From Cannabis sativa (lineage: Eukaryota; Streptophyta; Magnoliopsida; Rosales; Cannabaceae), in assembly GCF_029168945.1 (NCBI RefSeq), contig NC_083602.1, positions 26,709,323-26,773,322 of the forward strand: a stretch of 64,000 bases of DNA. Direction: 5' to 3'. Made by a program: the position numbers and the translations under genes. The number at the start of each line of letters is the position of its first letter. Within the stretch, counting starts at the first letter, position 1. Below are positions 23,887-34,964 of this stretch, one piece after another. The notes below the pieces were generated by a model, which did no database searches, had not been told where the DNA came from, and saw nothing but the letters and a program-made list of their open reading frames with translations.

Positions 23887-24927
23887 GATGCTTCTTAAAT
23901 TTAGGGCACTCGGGGTATGACCGGAATGAGGACTCGCGACCTTGACGGCCACCTCTGTTTCCCCGAAACTTTCTGTTTCCTCCTGAAGCTACGGAAGCTT
24001 TAGCCTTCCGCTTGTGCTCAGGGTTGCTACTGTCGATCCCCTTACTGACATTACCACCAGTAGGAGGGTTTGATGCCATGGCGGCGTCCTTTGCAGCCTG
24101 CTCTTTCATCACTTGCTGCTCGGCCTCCTCAGCAATTAAGGCCAAGTCTACCACTCTCTTGTACAGAGTGTCATGGGATGTGATAATTTTCAAGTCTCGA
24201 CTGATTGTAGCATCCAGTCCTCGAACATACTTCTGTTTTTTGGTAAAATCAGTAGGCACCAGATCACCAGCAAATTTTGATAACCGGTCAAATTCCAGAG
24301 TATACTCGGCCACAGACATTTTCCCTTGAGTCAACTTCACAAAATCTTCCTGGTGTGAAGTCCTTACAGCCACATTATAGAACTTCTCCTCAAAAAGTTT
24401 CTTAAACTCTTCCCATGTCACCACACTGACATCCCGAGTTTGATTCACTATGTCCCACCAAATGCGGGCGTGATCTTGTAACATAAAAGCGAAGGGAAAC
24501 TCTCTGTTCCCGTCACCCCCATATTATCGAGGATACGGGTAACAGTGCTCATCCACTGATCGACTTTAATAATATCAATGCCTCCCAGAAAAACCGAAGG
24601 TTGCAGCTTCACAAATCGCTCGAACACAGAGTCCCGGTGCGGCATAATATACCCTTGGTTACCCACCACTGGCACAGGAGCTGGTGGTAACCCTTGATTA
24701 ACTGGGGCAGCTTGTTGCCTCAAACATTGCAACTCTTCCTCTTGACGAAGTATGACACTTCGCATTTCATGAAACATCTGCTGCCAGTCAGTTTGAGGAT
24801 TAGCATTAACAACCCCCGCATTATCCCCCAGATTTTGCGGAGGTGGAGGCAGTGTTGGCGGATCGGTTCGAGTAACCCCGGGCTCTACTTGCTCGCCCTG
24901 TGGTCTGGATGATTGCGGAGGGTCCAT
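23887..24927 (-). pseudogene. Tekay gag (5' part), frameshifted and interrupted
   Basis: Likely starts at the Met in MDPPQSSRPQGEQVEPG (24927). A Pro-rich N-terminus leads to FVKLQPSVFLGGIDIIKVDQ and WMSTVTRILDNMGVT, then the capsid core MLQDHARIWWDIVNQTRDVS and TWEEFKKLFEEKFYN, typical of the retrotransposon gag domain. A frame change near 24480 separates the two halves. The zinc-knuckle region is cut at 23886 by the Copia LTR and resumes in the next fragment (CFQCGMVGHFIRDC). Small basic segments (RKAKASVASGGNRKFRG) precede the break. Confidence 0.87.
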
Positions 24928-25240
24928 TACTAGTACCCCTGTAATCAACAACCCCAGCGAGTTAAGCACCAATACCACACTTACGCACTTATTGCCCTAA
25001 ACCCTAACTCATCTATTTACCTCATACATATTTATATAAACAAATAGCATTTATAGCATGGCATCACACATAACACATACATACTCTAGATGCTTACATA
25101 CTGCCTAAAATGGAAAGCGGTAAACAGATGATCATACATACAGTCAAGTATTTACTCTCAATACTTACTGTACCATGAGTCGAGCCTATCTATGACGACG
25201 AATGTACATGTTCAGCCGATCTACAGGAAGTTTAAAAACC

Positions 25241-25257
25241 TTGGCACTCTAATACCA
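25241..25257 (-). promoter_or_regulatory. Primer-binding site of the Tekay element (initiator-Met-like)
   Basis: The minus-strand sequence three bases inside the 5' LTR reads TGGTATTAGAGTGCCAA. This is close to TGGTATCAGAGC, the complement of the initiator tRNA-Met 3' end used by many plant LTR elements. Mismatches suggest drift. Confidence 0.65.
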
Positions 25258-25260
25258 AAT

Positions 25261-27676
25261 TGTAACGCCCTAAATAATTAGGCGCGCTACCCAAAATGCT
25301 TATAAAACCCTAATCCCCTAATCGGGATTACTAATTAAAATAGCGCATAATTTAAACTTTTATATTAAACAGAATAAAAATAAAACTTGTAATATATTTA
25401 AACTTTTTAAAATAGTTGGGATCCAGAAAATATTTACAAACTTATTACAAGTCCTTTCTCTCTAGCCGACCTAAGCGGCAAAACAGAATACAAAAGTCAA
25501 CACTGTTAGACCCATAACCCGCTTGGTCTGAAGTGGCATGAACATGTACATTCTTCGCCCTGCTCCTGAAACTCATGGCTGATCGGCTAATGCCTTACCC
25601 TTTCCTGCACAGTAGAGCACGCGTGAGCCAAGCCCAGCAAGACAGTATAAATCATAATAAATATAATATGCTCATTCACATATGTCTGTATAGCACAGAC
25701 CTGATCATTATATCAACATGCCCAATTTATGTCTACGTGGCGTAGACCTATGTGTTGCGCTCACACATCTATTAAATCTACGTGACGTAGACCCACGTGT
25801 TGCTCTCACACGTCTATATACATTAAGGCCTTAGAAGTGGTTCATCTCGGTTATGTGTACTGAGTCCAACCTGATTATGCCTTGAGCGCATAATCCCTAA
25901 ATCTCATTTCAATTAACATGGCATGGCATTTATACACATATATCACTAGGGTAATAACCCTAGGCTATTAGACCGTTCCTATTAGGGTAATAACCCTAAT
26001 CCCGGTTACTAAACATTCATGCATATCATTCTCAACATAAGCGCCACTGCGTATACTCTACGTGCTAATCACTGTCTTACCTGTTGTCCCGCAATAGTAG
26101 AGATTCCAAATCCCCGGGTGCTCCTGACCAGGTGCCGGTAATCCTAGTCACAATACCGAGATTTACACAAATAGGGTTAATCCCTAAATTCACTTCCACA
26201 AAAATATAAAATTGGCATCCAAATCACAAATAATCATATAGAGCTTGAAAAGAGCTTTCCAATAGTATAAATAACGTCCCAAACGGAGTCCCGAGTCAAA
26301 AGTTATGGCAAAAATAAAAATTTAAAAAAAAATAACAATCTGCCATTATCATGGTCGCGACCACTGGGTTTAAAAATCCAGAAAACCCAGATTTCAGCTT
26401 TGAAAATATGCCAAACTCACCCCCAATTCAACCCAAACATGCATATATCTCAAAATCACCAAATAGAGCTGCTAGCATAAATCAGAGGATCAAAAAAACA
26501 TATCTCATGCATCAAATCCAACAATAAACTTCATAATTTTAGATTACAAATCCTTGAACATCATGCTTCATTCAAGAACATAACTCAACAAAACTTCATA
26601 CTTGCAACCTTAAATCTCTAGGCATGAATCAACCTTATTTTCCAGCAACCAAAACATAACAAACACATGGATTCAAGCTAGAAAACATTTCAAGAATCCC
26701 ATCTATAGCTCACACTAAACCCAATCCAACTTAACAAAACTCAAGCTCTTGAACAAGAGCTTCATCTCTAACAGCTCAAATAAATTCCAGCCATGAAAAC
26801 ATCATTTTAAACATGAAATTCCAACCTAGAAATACCATACAATCTCTGCCCAAGCTCAACAACAAATCATACAATAAATAGAAGCTCAATTTCACAAGAT
26901 TAACATCAATTCACTCAACATGCAACGAGAACATTCAAAACTCAAAGAACATGCTTTTTCTACAATATTTCAGCAATTAAAACAAGGTTAGGGTCATTGA
27001 ACTACCTTGATTCTCAACAAAACAAGAGCAAAGATTTTCCTCCAAACTCAAGCTTCAATCAAACACAACAACCAAGCTTTTTCTTAAACAATTCAAGTTT
27101 TGAAAACAAGAGGGTAAGAGAGGGAGAGGGAGAGGGAGAGGGTGAGAGATAAACCACAAGCAGAAATTACTTTAATTTTTCTTCAAAAATCACTTTTAAT
27201 TCAAGTAAATCAAATATGGTCAAATGACCATTTTGCCCCCATAGCTTAAATCCACGCATACTCACCCACACAAGGGTAATTTTACCATTTCATGCATTAA
27301 TAATTCACAAATAATTTCAGATTATCACATATCAAATAAAAATGCCAAATAACCAATCCAATTTACATTTCGAGCCCGAACCATTCCCGGTTGTGACTAT
27401 ACCGCGCTAACCTGTCAGAACACACCTGAAAAGACAACACAAGCATACTATATAATAATATAGTTCTATTAAGCACGTAATTAAATTAATCTCATCAATT
27501 TACCCTTCTCAGGTCATAATTACCAAAATGCCCCTGGCTCACCAACGGGGTCTTTAACATATTAAAATTCATAAAATTTCACATATATTGAACTATATAA
27601 TAATATAATTCCTCAATTATTCATAATTATCTAATTAGGGTTCTGCTAATTCTTTTTCTTAATTCTGGGTATTACA
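25261..27676 (-). repeat. 5' LTR of the Tekay element
   Basis: 2416 bp, plus-strand TGTAACGCCC to GGGTATTACA. It aligns closely with the 3' LTR (15976-18397); differences are scattered substitutions and a short GAGAGG expansion at about 27116-27145 absent from the other copy. It contains a two-copy ACGT-rich tandem repeat (about 25730-25820) and the palindrome TGGTCGCGACCA at 26352-26363. Confidence 0.92.
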
Positions 27677-28272
27677 TTAGCTCTCCCACTTAATTGCACT
27701 ACCTTGTTCCCAAAATGTACGTATCACCCTGACCCAAAAGTAGGCTTAACTAACAAATCAAAGAACACGAATAACACTCTTGAGATTGAACCTAGTCATA
27801 TCAAGATTAAGATCATTTGATCTAGGATCAATTAGGTGATATTGAATTGAATAGATATTACGGTAAGTTTAATAAATCTATGTCAAAGTTCAATATCGGT
27901 CCATTCCGATGCATACTCCATGCATCCAACCCAAGCTTTACTTTAACCAATGCTCTGGAAAGAACATAGCATTTCTCCAAATGCAAGTAAACTCTGTTAT
28001 AGATTGTCATATCAGTAAAACCTAGTGTTCTGATAAATCTAGGAATCTTTAATCACATAGTCATGTTTACTTTCCACTGTGCTGACAACACAATAAACAA
28101 GATCAAGTATGTGAAAAGGGTTTGGATGAATTTATAAATCAAATAGACAAATAATTGATAAAGTGAACCAAAACATACACAAATGAATGAAAAATACTTA
28201 TGTTTCTTTATTGATATTGAATAATCTGGATTTCATTGAAATGGAGTTTTATTTACGGCATAAAACCCATCA
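27677..28272 (-). repeat. 1.9-kb Copia solo LTR, member 3, right part
   Basis: After the Tekay LTR and its TTAGC duplicate (27677-27681), the sequence resumes exactly where 15975 left off (CTCCCACTTAATTG, the region of the other copies' internal GTGGGAGCGCTAAC in reverse). It ends CCCATCA at 28272, where other copies end CCCAACA. Followed by CACAT. No internal Copia sequence is attached on either side. Confidence 0.88.
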
Positions 28273-28822
28273 CACATCGCCTTATGATCGACCAACACAT
28301 TTGGTAGAATCCAAGTGTCATGTCGTGAGGCCCCGGACTCTTATCCAGGTGCATTTGGAAAATAGTTTTCTTCACTTCATCCTCAGAGACTTGCTAAATT
28401 AACTCATTGTTGAGCTAACTTGGCACCACTTCAGAGATACAATCTACAACTTCCTAGCAAGAAGTATCCGAGGTAGCAAAGAGGTTAGAGAAATAATCAA
28501 TTACTACATTTGAGAGTCCAGTATCCCAATTCACCCAGTTGTTATTTACATCTTTAAGTTTCACAATATTATAATTTCTCTTCCTGTAACTAGCTGCTTT
28601 GTGAAAATAATTACTATTTTGATCCCCTTCACGCAATCAAAATTGTTTAGCACTTTGTTTCCAAAACACCTCTCGTTGGTCTAGAACTTCAAACAATAAT
28701 TGTTTAACCTCTCCAAACTGTCTAATAGAGAGGTCATCTCGCTTACTCTTCAAATGATTCAACTTTGTACGAAGGCTTTTAATACGGTGCTTAAAAGACC
28801 CTATTATTTCCTTGTCCCAAAT
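28273..28822 (-). pseudogene. LINE fragment A: region upstream of reverse transcriptase
   Basis: Minus-strand translation contains KEIIGSFKHRIKSLRTKLNH, REGDQNSNYFHKAASYRKRN (the usual LINE 'EGDKNTKFFH' motif), KLKDVNNNWVNWDTGLSNVV and VSEDEVKKTIFQMH. Then comes DKSPGPHDMTLGFYQ, the DKSPGPDG motif that opens RT. Internal stops are present. Similarity is lost beyond about 28822, so the LINE is 5'-truncated there. CACAT at 28273-28277 joins it to fragment B. Confidence 0.83.
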
Positions 28823-30174
28823 ATTTCAAAAATTAGAATTATAATTAATAATTTTACATTTTTTAGAGTAGAATAAAGAAAAGTAAATAGGAAAAATAAA
28901 TAAAGGGCTTTGAAATAATTTTAGGTATTTTTTTATCCAAGTATACATGATTAATAAGAATAATTAAAAAGTTTTTCAATAATAATAATTTTTTAAGGTT
29001 AAAATAACAATAATAATATATATATTCATTGTTAAGTTTTTATTAGATAATTATATTAAAATGATGTATTTATCCATTTTTTTTATCTTTTTGGTGATCA
29101 ATTACCTTTCAATTTATTTTCTATGGTTAGCTTAGTACGAATAAGTTATTAGTTATGAGACATATTATATTATTTAATTAAATTATTTATTTAAATAAAT
29201 TATTTTAAATAATAAAAATAAAATATTTAATTTCAAAACTCCTGAATAAATCTTCAATAAAATCTTTATAACCAAAAATAGCTAAAAATATCAATGATTT
29301 GTAGATACATATATTAAATTAACATAATAATAATAATATAATGATTCACATGTGTAAAATATTGTAAATAAATTTTTCCTTAATAAACATATAAAAAACG
29401 CATAAAGTTAATAAACATTCCAAATAAAAATTCATAAACTTACAATAAAATACACTTTAAAGTGTAAATTTTATTGACATAATTATATATTCGGTATAAA
29501 TTTTATTGACATAATTATATATTCGGTATAGTTAAAACTTAAAACTAAGTTGATGTTGGACTTGTACTTATTATAGACTTGTATTTTGTGGTCACTCTCG
29601 TAATTTGAGTGCTAGAGTGCTAGTTTAATTACTTTATGGCTGATTTAGTTGAAAAGGACCTCCATCATAAGTCTACCTCCATCGAAAAATCATTCTTCCA
29701 CACAACATGCAAGATTTACTTTATTCGATCTTCGTCTCATGAATTGTTAGAAAATATTAAGAATATGAAACATCAATATCAAAATTTAATTAACATCATT
29801 TATCATTAAGGCAAATAAGAATATATTAAGTAGAAAACTGCATCTTGTTACATGAAAGTAATCCACTTAAACTGGAATTACTGCTTCTTTAGAAGAAAAA
29901 ATTAAAGGTGCATGGGTTCACTTACAATACTCTCAAACAAAAGTAAATCTTAACACTCAGAATGGCCGAAGGTGAAATTCTCATGTATATCTTCATCAAG
30001 GTAGGATCACGACTTGTGCATTGAGTTAGAGAAATTGCTTCCCTCAATGGGCTTAGAAAAGAAAAGAAAAGAAAAGAAAGTATTAAAATTAAATTAAATT
30101 TTATATCCAAAAATAAAATAGTATGCGAGTTGATATTTGGGACTTAATTAAATACCCATATTATATAAAGTAAT
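28823..30174. other. AT-rich intergenic stretch without a gene
   Basis: Very AT-rich, with no frame of coding character on either strand. It holds a two-copy 32-bp tandem repeat (29466-29529) and an AAAAG microsatellite (30057-30080). The 62-codon minus frame at 29922-30110 has no recognisable domain. Confidence 0.6.
29466..29529. repeat. Two tandem copies of a 32-bp unit
   Basis: A unit beginning AAATTTTATTGACATAATT and ending TTCGGTAT occurs twice in direct succession (29466-29497, 29498-29529) without a visible mismatch. Confidence 0.85.
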
Positions 30175-30754
30175 TGTTGTAATCATACAACACAAACTCA
30201 GATCAGTCTAATGGTTAGATAATCAACAATAATTAAATGACAAAACCAAGATTATAAACAATATAATGTGAACAAGAAAAACAGAGAGAAAACACAAGCA
30301 ATTATCCTGGTTCGGATCTCAAATCTTGAGTCCTACTCCAGCTCTCCCCCAAGGAGATTTCTCCACTATAAACTTGCAATTACAAACACCAATTTCAGTA
30401 CAAGATCATCATGAACACTCTTCGTCTTTCTAGGCTCTTGAACACTCAAAACCAGAGCAATTTAGCCAAACTAGACTTAAGTTTCATCCGCACAATCTCT
30501 CTGATCTCTCTCTCTGTATCTTGTCTTCTCTACCTCTTTTCTACTCCGATTCATCAAGAGAATTGAGCCTATATATAACATGTTAGATGCTGACATGTCC
30601 AGCTCTTAACTGTTCAACCGAAGTTAGTTAATAACTAACACAATAACTAACAACTAACTGATACAAGATGAAAGAGTTATAACTGAAAGTAACTAACTTT
30701 CAAATAACAGTGGAGGTAAAAACTGGTTTAGTTTTGAGTGGATTATTTACCACA
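30175..30754 (-). repeat. 3' LTR of the intact Copia element
   Basis: 580 bp, near-identical to 34965-35541. Visible differences include a 4-base CTTC/G change near 30420 and single-base changes near 30489, 30541, 30608 and 30689. Confidence 0.92.
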
Positions 30755-30825
30755 AATTCCACCTTAATCCATTCTAAACTGAACCATATTCAATAATCTG
30801 CACTTGGGGGAGTGATCCTGTTGAA

Positions 30826-33800
30826 TTAGTCAGGACCTATGTTGAGTAAATCCAAGCAATGTTGGAATTTACTCACTGGCAACACCTTGGTTCCTGCATC
30901 AGCAGGGTTCTCTTCACTCGGCACCTTTTCGAGACAAACTTCACCATCTTCTATCTTTTCTCTTATCCAAAACCTTCTAATATCGATGTGTTTAGATCTC
31001 TCATGGTAAACGGGATTCTTACTTAAATGAATTGAAGATTGGCTGTCTGAAAACACAACAGCTTTGCCCTTTATCATCTGTAGTTCACCTAGAATTCCTT
31101 TGATCCAAACAGCTTCCTTGAATGCCTCGGTTGTTGCCATGAACTCAGCTTCTGTAGTGGAAAGGGCTACAACAGGTTGCAATTGAGACTTCCAGCTCAT
31201 GCAACATGAGTTCAGTTGAAAACAGTAGCTAGTTAGAGATTTTCTAGTATCTCTATTTGATGCATAATCAGCATCAACAAAACCTTCAAGTTCCACCTTG
31301 ATACCTGTCCTCTTGAATTTCAGACCATAGTTAGAAGTAGTCTTTAGATACCTCAGTAACCACTTGACTCCTTTCCAGTGTTCTTCACCTGGGTTAGACA
31401 TGTATCTACTAAGTGTACTGACAGCATATGCTATGTCAGGTCTAGTGCTAATCATAGCATACATCACACTTCCAATTGCTTCAGCATATGGTATTTCTTC
31501 CATCTGTTTCCTTTCTTTGTCATTCTTGGGAGATTGACTTGCTGAGAACACAAAATGACCAGCAATAGGAACATTTGCATCTTTAGAATCTGTCATTTTA
31601 AATTTCCTTAGAACAGATTCAATGTACTTAGCTTGAGTCAATGTCATTTTGTTGTTTTTCCTGTCCCTTAGTATTTCAATTCCCAAAATCTTCCTAGCTG
31701 CTCCTAAGTCTTTCATCTCAAATTCACTATTGAGAACATACTTAAGCTTGTTAATCTGATTTTGATCCTTTCCCATGATTAGCATATCATCAACATACAC
31801 TAACAAGAATGTAGCAGCTTGAGTCTTTAAATTTGTGAAATAGAGGCATGTGTCATATTTAGACCTTGAGTAACCAACTTTAGTCAAAACTGAATCGAAT
31901 TTCTTGTACCATTGTCGAGGAGACTGCTTTAAACCATATAAAGATCTCTTCAGTAAACAGACAAGTTCTCCATCTTTGGATTCCACCTTGAATCCATCAG
32001 GTTGCTTCATGTAGATAGTTTCTTCAAGCCTTCCATTTAAGAATGCAGTTTTCACATCCATTTGTTCTATATTCCAATCAAACTGAACTGCAAGAGCTAA
32101 CATCATCCTGATTGTCTTCATTTTAACTACTGGGGAAAAAATCTCAGAGTAATCAACACCTTCTACTTGAGTGAAACCTTGTGCCACTAATCTTGCTTTG
32201 TACAGTATAGGCTCATCATTTGTCATTCCTTCTTTATGTCTGAAAATCCATTTGCAACCAATTACTTTCTGCCCTTCTGGTTTAAGAACAACAATCCAGG
32301 TTTTGTTTTTCTTTAATGACTGCATTTCAGAATTCATAGCAGCATTCCATTTCTTGGCTTGCTTGCTGTTTATAGCTTCAAGATATGTCTTTGGTACTTT
32401 GTCTTGAGACTCCATTGACATGGAAAGAGCATAGGCAATAATGTCTGCTTCAGCATACTTAGCAGGGGGTCTTATTTCTCTCCTAGTTCGATCTCGAGCC
32501 AATTGGTAATCATCTAAAGTCTCAGCACCATCATCTGGATCTACTTCAGATTCCTCTGAATTTTCTGCTGTTGTTTCTTGGTCAGGGACTGCTCTTTCCA
32601 GCTCAATTTGAGTGCTGATTTGATCACTTCCTTGTTTTCCTGAAACATCAGAGAGCACACCTTCCTCATTTCTTTTAAATGGAAAATCAATTTCATTAAA
32701 AATTACATCTCTACTAGTTACAATTTTATTGGTTTCAAGGGAATAGAGTCTATAACCTTTGACTCCATTAGGATAGCCTAGAAAGATACATTTGATTGAC
32801 CTTTTCTCTAGTTTATCTTGTACATTGTGAGCATAAGCTGTACAACCAAATATTTTTAAGTGTGACAGAGAAGGTGGTTTACCAGACCACAGTTCTTCAG
32901 GGGTTTTTAAATCAATCTTTCTGTTTGGACTTCTATTAATTAGATAACATGCAGTATATAAAGCTTCTCCCCAGAAATGTTTCTTCAAACCTGATTCTAA
33001 TAGCAAGCATCTAACTTTATTTAACAAAGTTCTATTCATACGTTCAGCAATGCCATTTTGTTGTGGTGTTTTAATCACGGTTTTGTGCCTTTGTATTCCA
33101 AAGCTTAAACACAATTCATTAAACTCATCATTTACAAATTCTGAACCATTGTCAGTCCTCAACACTTTTATTTTTGAATTTGTTTGATTTTCAACAAGAG
33201 TTTTCCAATTCTTAAATTCTTCAAGGCAGTCATTTTTATTTCTTAGCAAAAATACCCAGACTTTTCTACTAAAATCATCAACAATGGACAGAAAATATTG
33301 TTTACCTCCTTGAGTTTTAACCTTGCTGGCTCCCCACAGATCAGCATGAATGTATTCAAGGACAGATTTTGCTTTGTAGTTGCTAGTTGAGAATTTGATT
33401 CTATGTTGCTTTCCCTGTACACATATCTCACAGAAAGGTAGGTTAGCATGAGTATAGTTATGTAATAACCCTTGTTTAGATAATTCAACCGAACCTTGTT
33501 CACCAATGTGTCCCAATCTAGCATGCCATAACTTGGATTCTGAATTACATTTGTCAACAGCAGCAGCATGAGCTGGTGTGACAGTTTTTCCATCAAGATA
33601 ATAGAGACCATGTCTCTTAATGCCCTTAAGCATGAGCAATGAACCTTTAGTGATATTGATTACACCTTTGCTTGTCTTGTAATCATATCCTTCATCATCT
33701 AATGTTCCCAAAGAAATAAGATTTCTTTTCAGGTCTGGAATATGTCTAACTTTGTGTAAAGTTTTGAAAGTCCCATCAAAACTTTTAATGACAATAGATC

Positions 33801-34884
33801 CAATTCCAATTACACTACATTTGTGATCATTCCCCATTACAACACTACCACCATCTATGCTTTTGTAATCCATGAACCAATCCCTATTTGGACTCATGTG
33901 ATATGTACATCCACTATCCATGATCCAATCTTGATCCTTGTGACAAGAACTGGTGCATACATCACCATCTATTGAACTTTCAACATTAGTTTCAGTGTTA
34001 GAGATTGTAAGAACATCCCCATCTGAATCATCAATTACTGCATTAGAGTCATTGTTGCTGTCCTCATCTTCTTTGTCCTTCTTTTTCTTTCTTTTGTCTC
34101 TTAAATCCCAACAGTTTCTAATTAGATGTCCAACTTTGCCACAATGATGACATTTCCTTGTTTCTCTAGGTCTTGATTTCGATCTTGAATTTGACCTTGA
34201 GTTTCCTCTGAATTTTGAGTTGCTTCTCCTAGGTATTCTCCCTCGAACCATAAGTGCATCATCAGTTCTTGATTCTTGCTTGGCTGCTTTCTGCCAATTC
34301 AACTCAGCATCCCTTGATCTGAGTGTACTCATCACATCATCTAATGTTAGAGTGTCCCTGCTGTACATAATTACAGTCTTCATTTCTTTGAACTGATCAG
34401 GCAATGCATTGAGCAAGATCACTGCTTGATCTTCTTCCTTTATGGTTTCTCCCATATTGGTAAGAGCTAACACAATCTTGTTAAGTTCGTCAAGATTCTG
34501 ATCCAATGAAATAGTGGCATTCATCTTAAACCCATAAAACTTACCTTTCAAGAAAATCTTAGTAGCAGTAGATCGAGCCATGTATAATTGATTGAGTTTG
34601 CTCCAAATTCCAAGAGCTGTCTTCTCACCAATCACTTGCCTCAGCACATTGTCTGCCAAGTTCATGACAATGGCAGATCTTGCTTGTTTCATAACTGTGT
34701 CAGATTCCTTCTTCTTGAAATCATCCAAGTCCTTCTTCTTGACATCATCAGAGTCAAGATCATCATCCAAAGCTGAATCTAACTTCTGGTAGATTAATAT
34801 GGCTAGCATCTTTTCTTTCCATAGACTGAAATCACCAGTACCATCGAATCTTTCCAAATCAAACCTTGCTGATGAAGAACCCAT
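30826..34884 (-). CDS. Copia gag-pol polyprotein, 1352 aa, uninterrupted
   Basis: Starts MGSSSARFDLERFDGTGDF 80 bp inside the 5' LTR and runs without a stop to 30826. Domains: gag (UBN2-like, residues ~1-215); zinc knuckle C245-x2-C248-x4-H253-x4-C258; protease D323-S-G (MDSGCTYHMS); integrase zinc-binding H454, H459, C485, C488; catalytic D515, D578, E614 (D-D35-E); and KTPQQNGIAERMNRTLL. RT spans ~865-1090, with GCKWIFRHKEG, MDVKTAFLNG, SLYGLKQSPRQWY and YVDD at 1030-1033. RNase H follows, with VDADYASNRDTRKSLTSYC, STTEAEFMA and SKHIDIRRFWIREKI. All catalytic residues I can check are present. The protein makes cDNA in cytoplasmic particles and integrates it. Autonomous activity is plausible but unproven. 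Confidence 0.95.
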   Translation of the reverse strand: MGSSSARFDLERFDGTGDFSLWKEKMLAILIYQKLDSALDDDLDSDDVKKKDLDDFKKKESDTVMKQARSAIVMNLADNVLRQVIGEKTALGIWSKLNQLYMARSTATKIFLKGKFYGFKMNATISLDQNLDELNKIVLALTNMGETIKEEDQAVILLNALPDQFKEMKTVIMYSRDTLTLDDVMSTLRSRDAELNWQKAAKQESRTDDALMVRGRIPRRSNSKFRGNSRSNSRSKSRPRETRKCHHCGKVGHLIRNCWDLRDKRKKKKDKEDEDSNNDSNAVIDDSDGDVLTISNTETNVESSIDGDVCTSSCHKDQDWIMDSGCTYHMSPNRDWFMDYKSIDGGSVVMGNDHKCSVIGIGSIVIKSFDGTFKTLHKVRHIPDLKRNLISLGTLDDEGYDYKTSKGVINITKGSLLMLKGIKRHGLYYLDGKTVTPAHAAAVDKCNSESKLWHARLGHIGEQGSVELSKQGLLHNYTHANLPFCEICVQGKQHRIKFSTSNYKAKSVLEYIHADLWGASKVKTQGGKQYFLSIVDDFSRKVWVFLLRNKNDCLEEFKNWKTLVENQTNSKIKVLRTDNGSEFVNDEFNELCLSFGIQRHKTVIKTPQQNGIAERMNRTLLNKVRCLLLESGLKKHFWGEALYTACYLINRSPNRKIDLKTPEELWSGKPPSLSHLKIFGCTAYAHNVQDKLEKRSIKCIFLGYPNGVKGYRLYSLETNKIVTSRDVIFNEIDFPFKRNEEGVLSDVSGKQGSDQISTQIELERAVPDQETTAENSEESEVDPDDGAETLDDYQLARDRTRREIRPPAKYAEADIIAYALSMSMESQDKVPKTYLEAINSKQAKKWNAAMNSEMQSLKKNKTWIVVLKPEGQKVIGCKWIFRHKEGMTNDEPILYKARLVAQGFTQVEGVDYSEIFSPVVKMKTIRMMLALAVQFDWNIEQMDVKTAFLNGRLEETIYMKQPDGFKVESKDGELVCLLKRSLYGLKQSPRQWYKKFDSVLTKVGYSRSKYDTCLYFTNLKTQAATFLLVYVDDMLIMGKDQNQINKLKYVLNSEFEMKDLGAARKILGIEILRDRKNNKMTLTQAKYIESVLRKFKMTDSKDANVPIAGHFVFSASQSPKNDKERKQMEEIPYAEAIGSVMYAMISTRPDIAYAVSTLSRYMSNPGEEHWKGVKWLLRYLKTTSNYGLKFKRTGIKVELEGFVDADYASNRDTRKSLTSYCFQLNSCCMSWKSQLQPVVALSTTEAEFMATTEAFKEAVWIKGILGELQMIKGKAVVFSDSQSSIHLSKNPVYHERSKHIDIRRFWIREKIEDGEVCLEKVPSEENPADAGTKVLPVSKFQHCLDLLNIGPD

Positions 34885-34950
34885 TGCACCTGAGTTTCTG
34901 GTTTGTTATTACACGATCTGAGTTTCAAAAGTTCTTGAATCCTTCCAGTT

Positions 34951-34963
34951 GGCTCTGATACCA
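34951..34963 (-). promoter_or_regulatory. Primer-binding site, initiator tRNA-Met
   Basis: The minus strand reads TGGTATCAGAGCC beginning one base inside the 5' LTR. This is an exact match to the canonical plant initiator-Met primer site. Confidence 0.92.
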
Positions 34964-34964
34964 C

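Larger units (their letters stand above)
15976..27676 (-). mobile_element. Tekay-type (chromodomain) Ty3/Gypsy retrotransposon, complete but inactivated
   Basis: An 11.7-kb span with 2.42-kb LTRs at 15976-18397 and 25261-27676, a perfect target duplication TTAGC (15971-15975, 27677-27681), a primer-binding site at 25241-25257 and a purine tract (minus-strand AAGGAGGGGG) at about 18400-18413. In element order it carries gag, protease, RT, RNase H, integrase and a chromodomain. A 1.9-kb Copia solo LTR (21980-23886) sits in gag. Without that LTR the element is about 9.8 kb. Coding lesions are several, so it is not autonomous now. Confidence 0.93.

Noticed and set aside
29922..30110. 62-aa minus frame with a hydrophobic N-terminus
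   Set aside because: It looks superficially like a secreted peptide, but the length is near chance for this composition and there is no supporting feature.
33243..33611. 122-aa minus frame within the Copia polyprotein, and plus frames at 32171, 33953, 34588 and 34592
   Set aside because: Out-of-frame shadows of the 1352-codon ORF.
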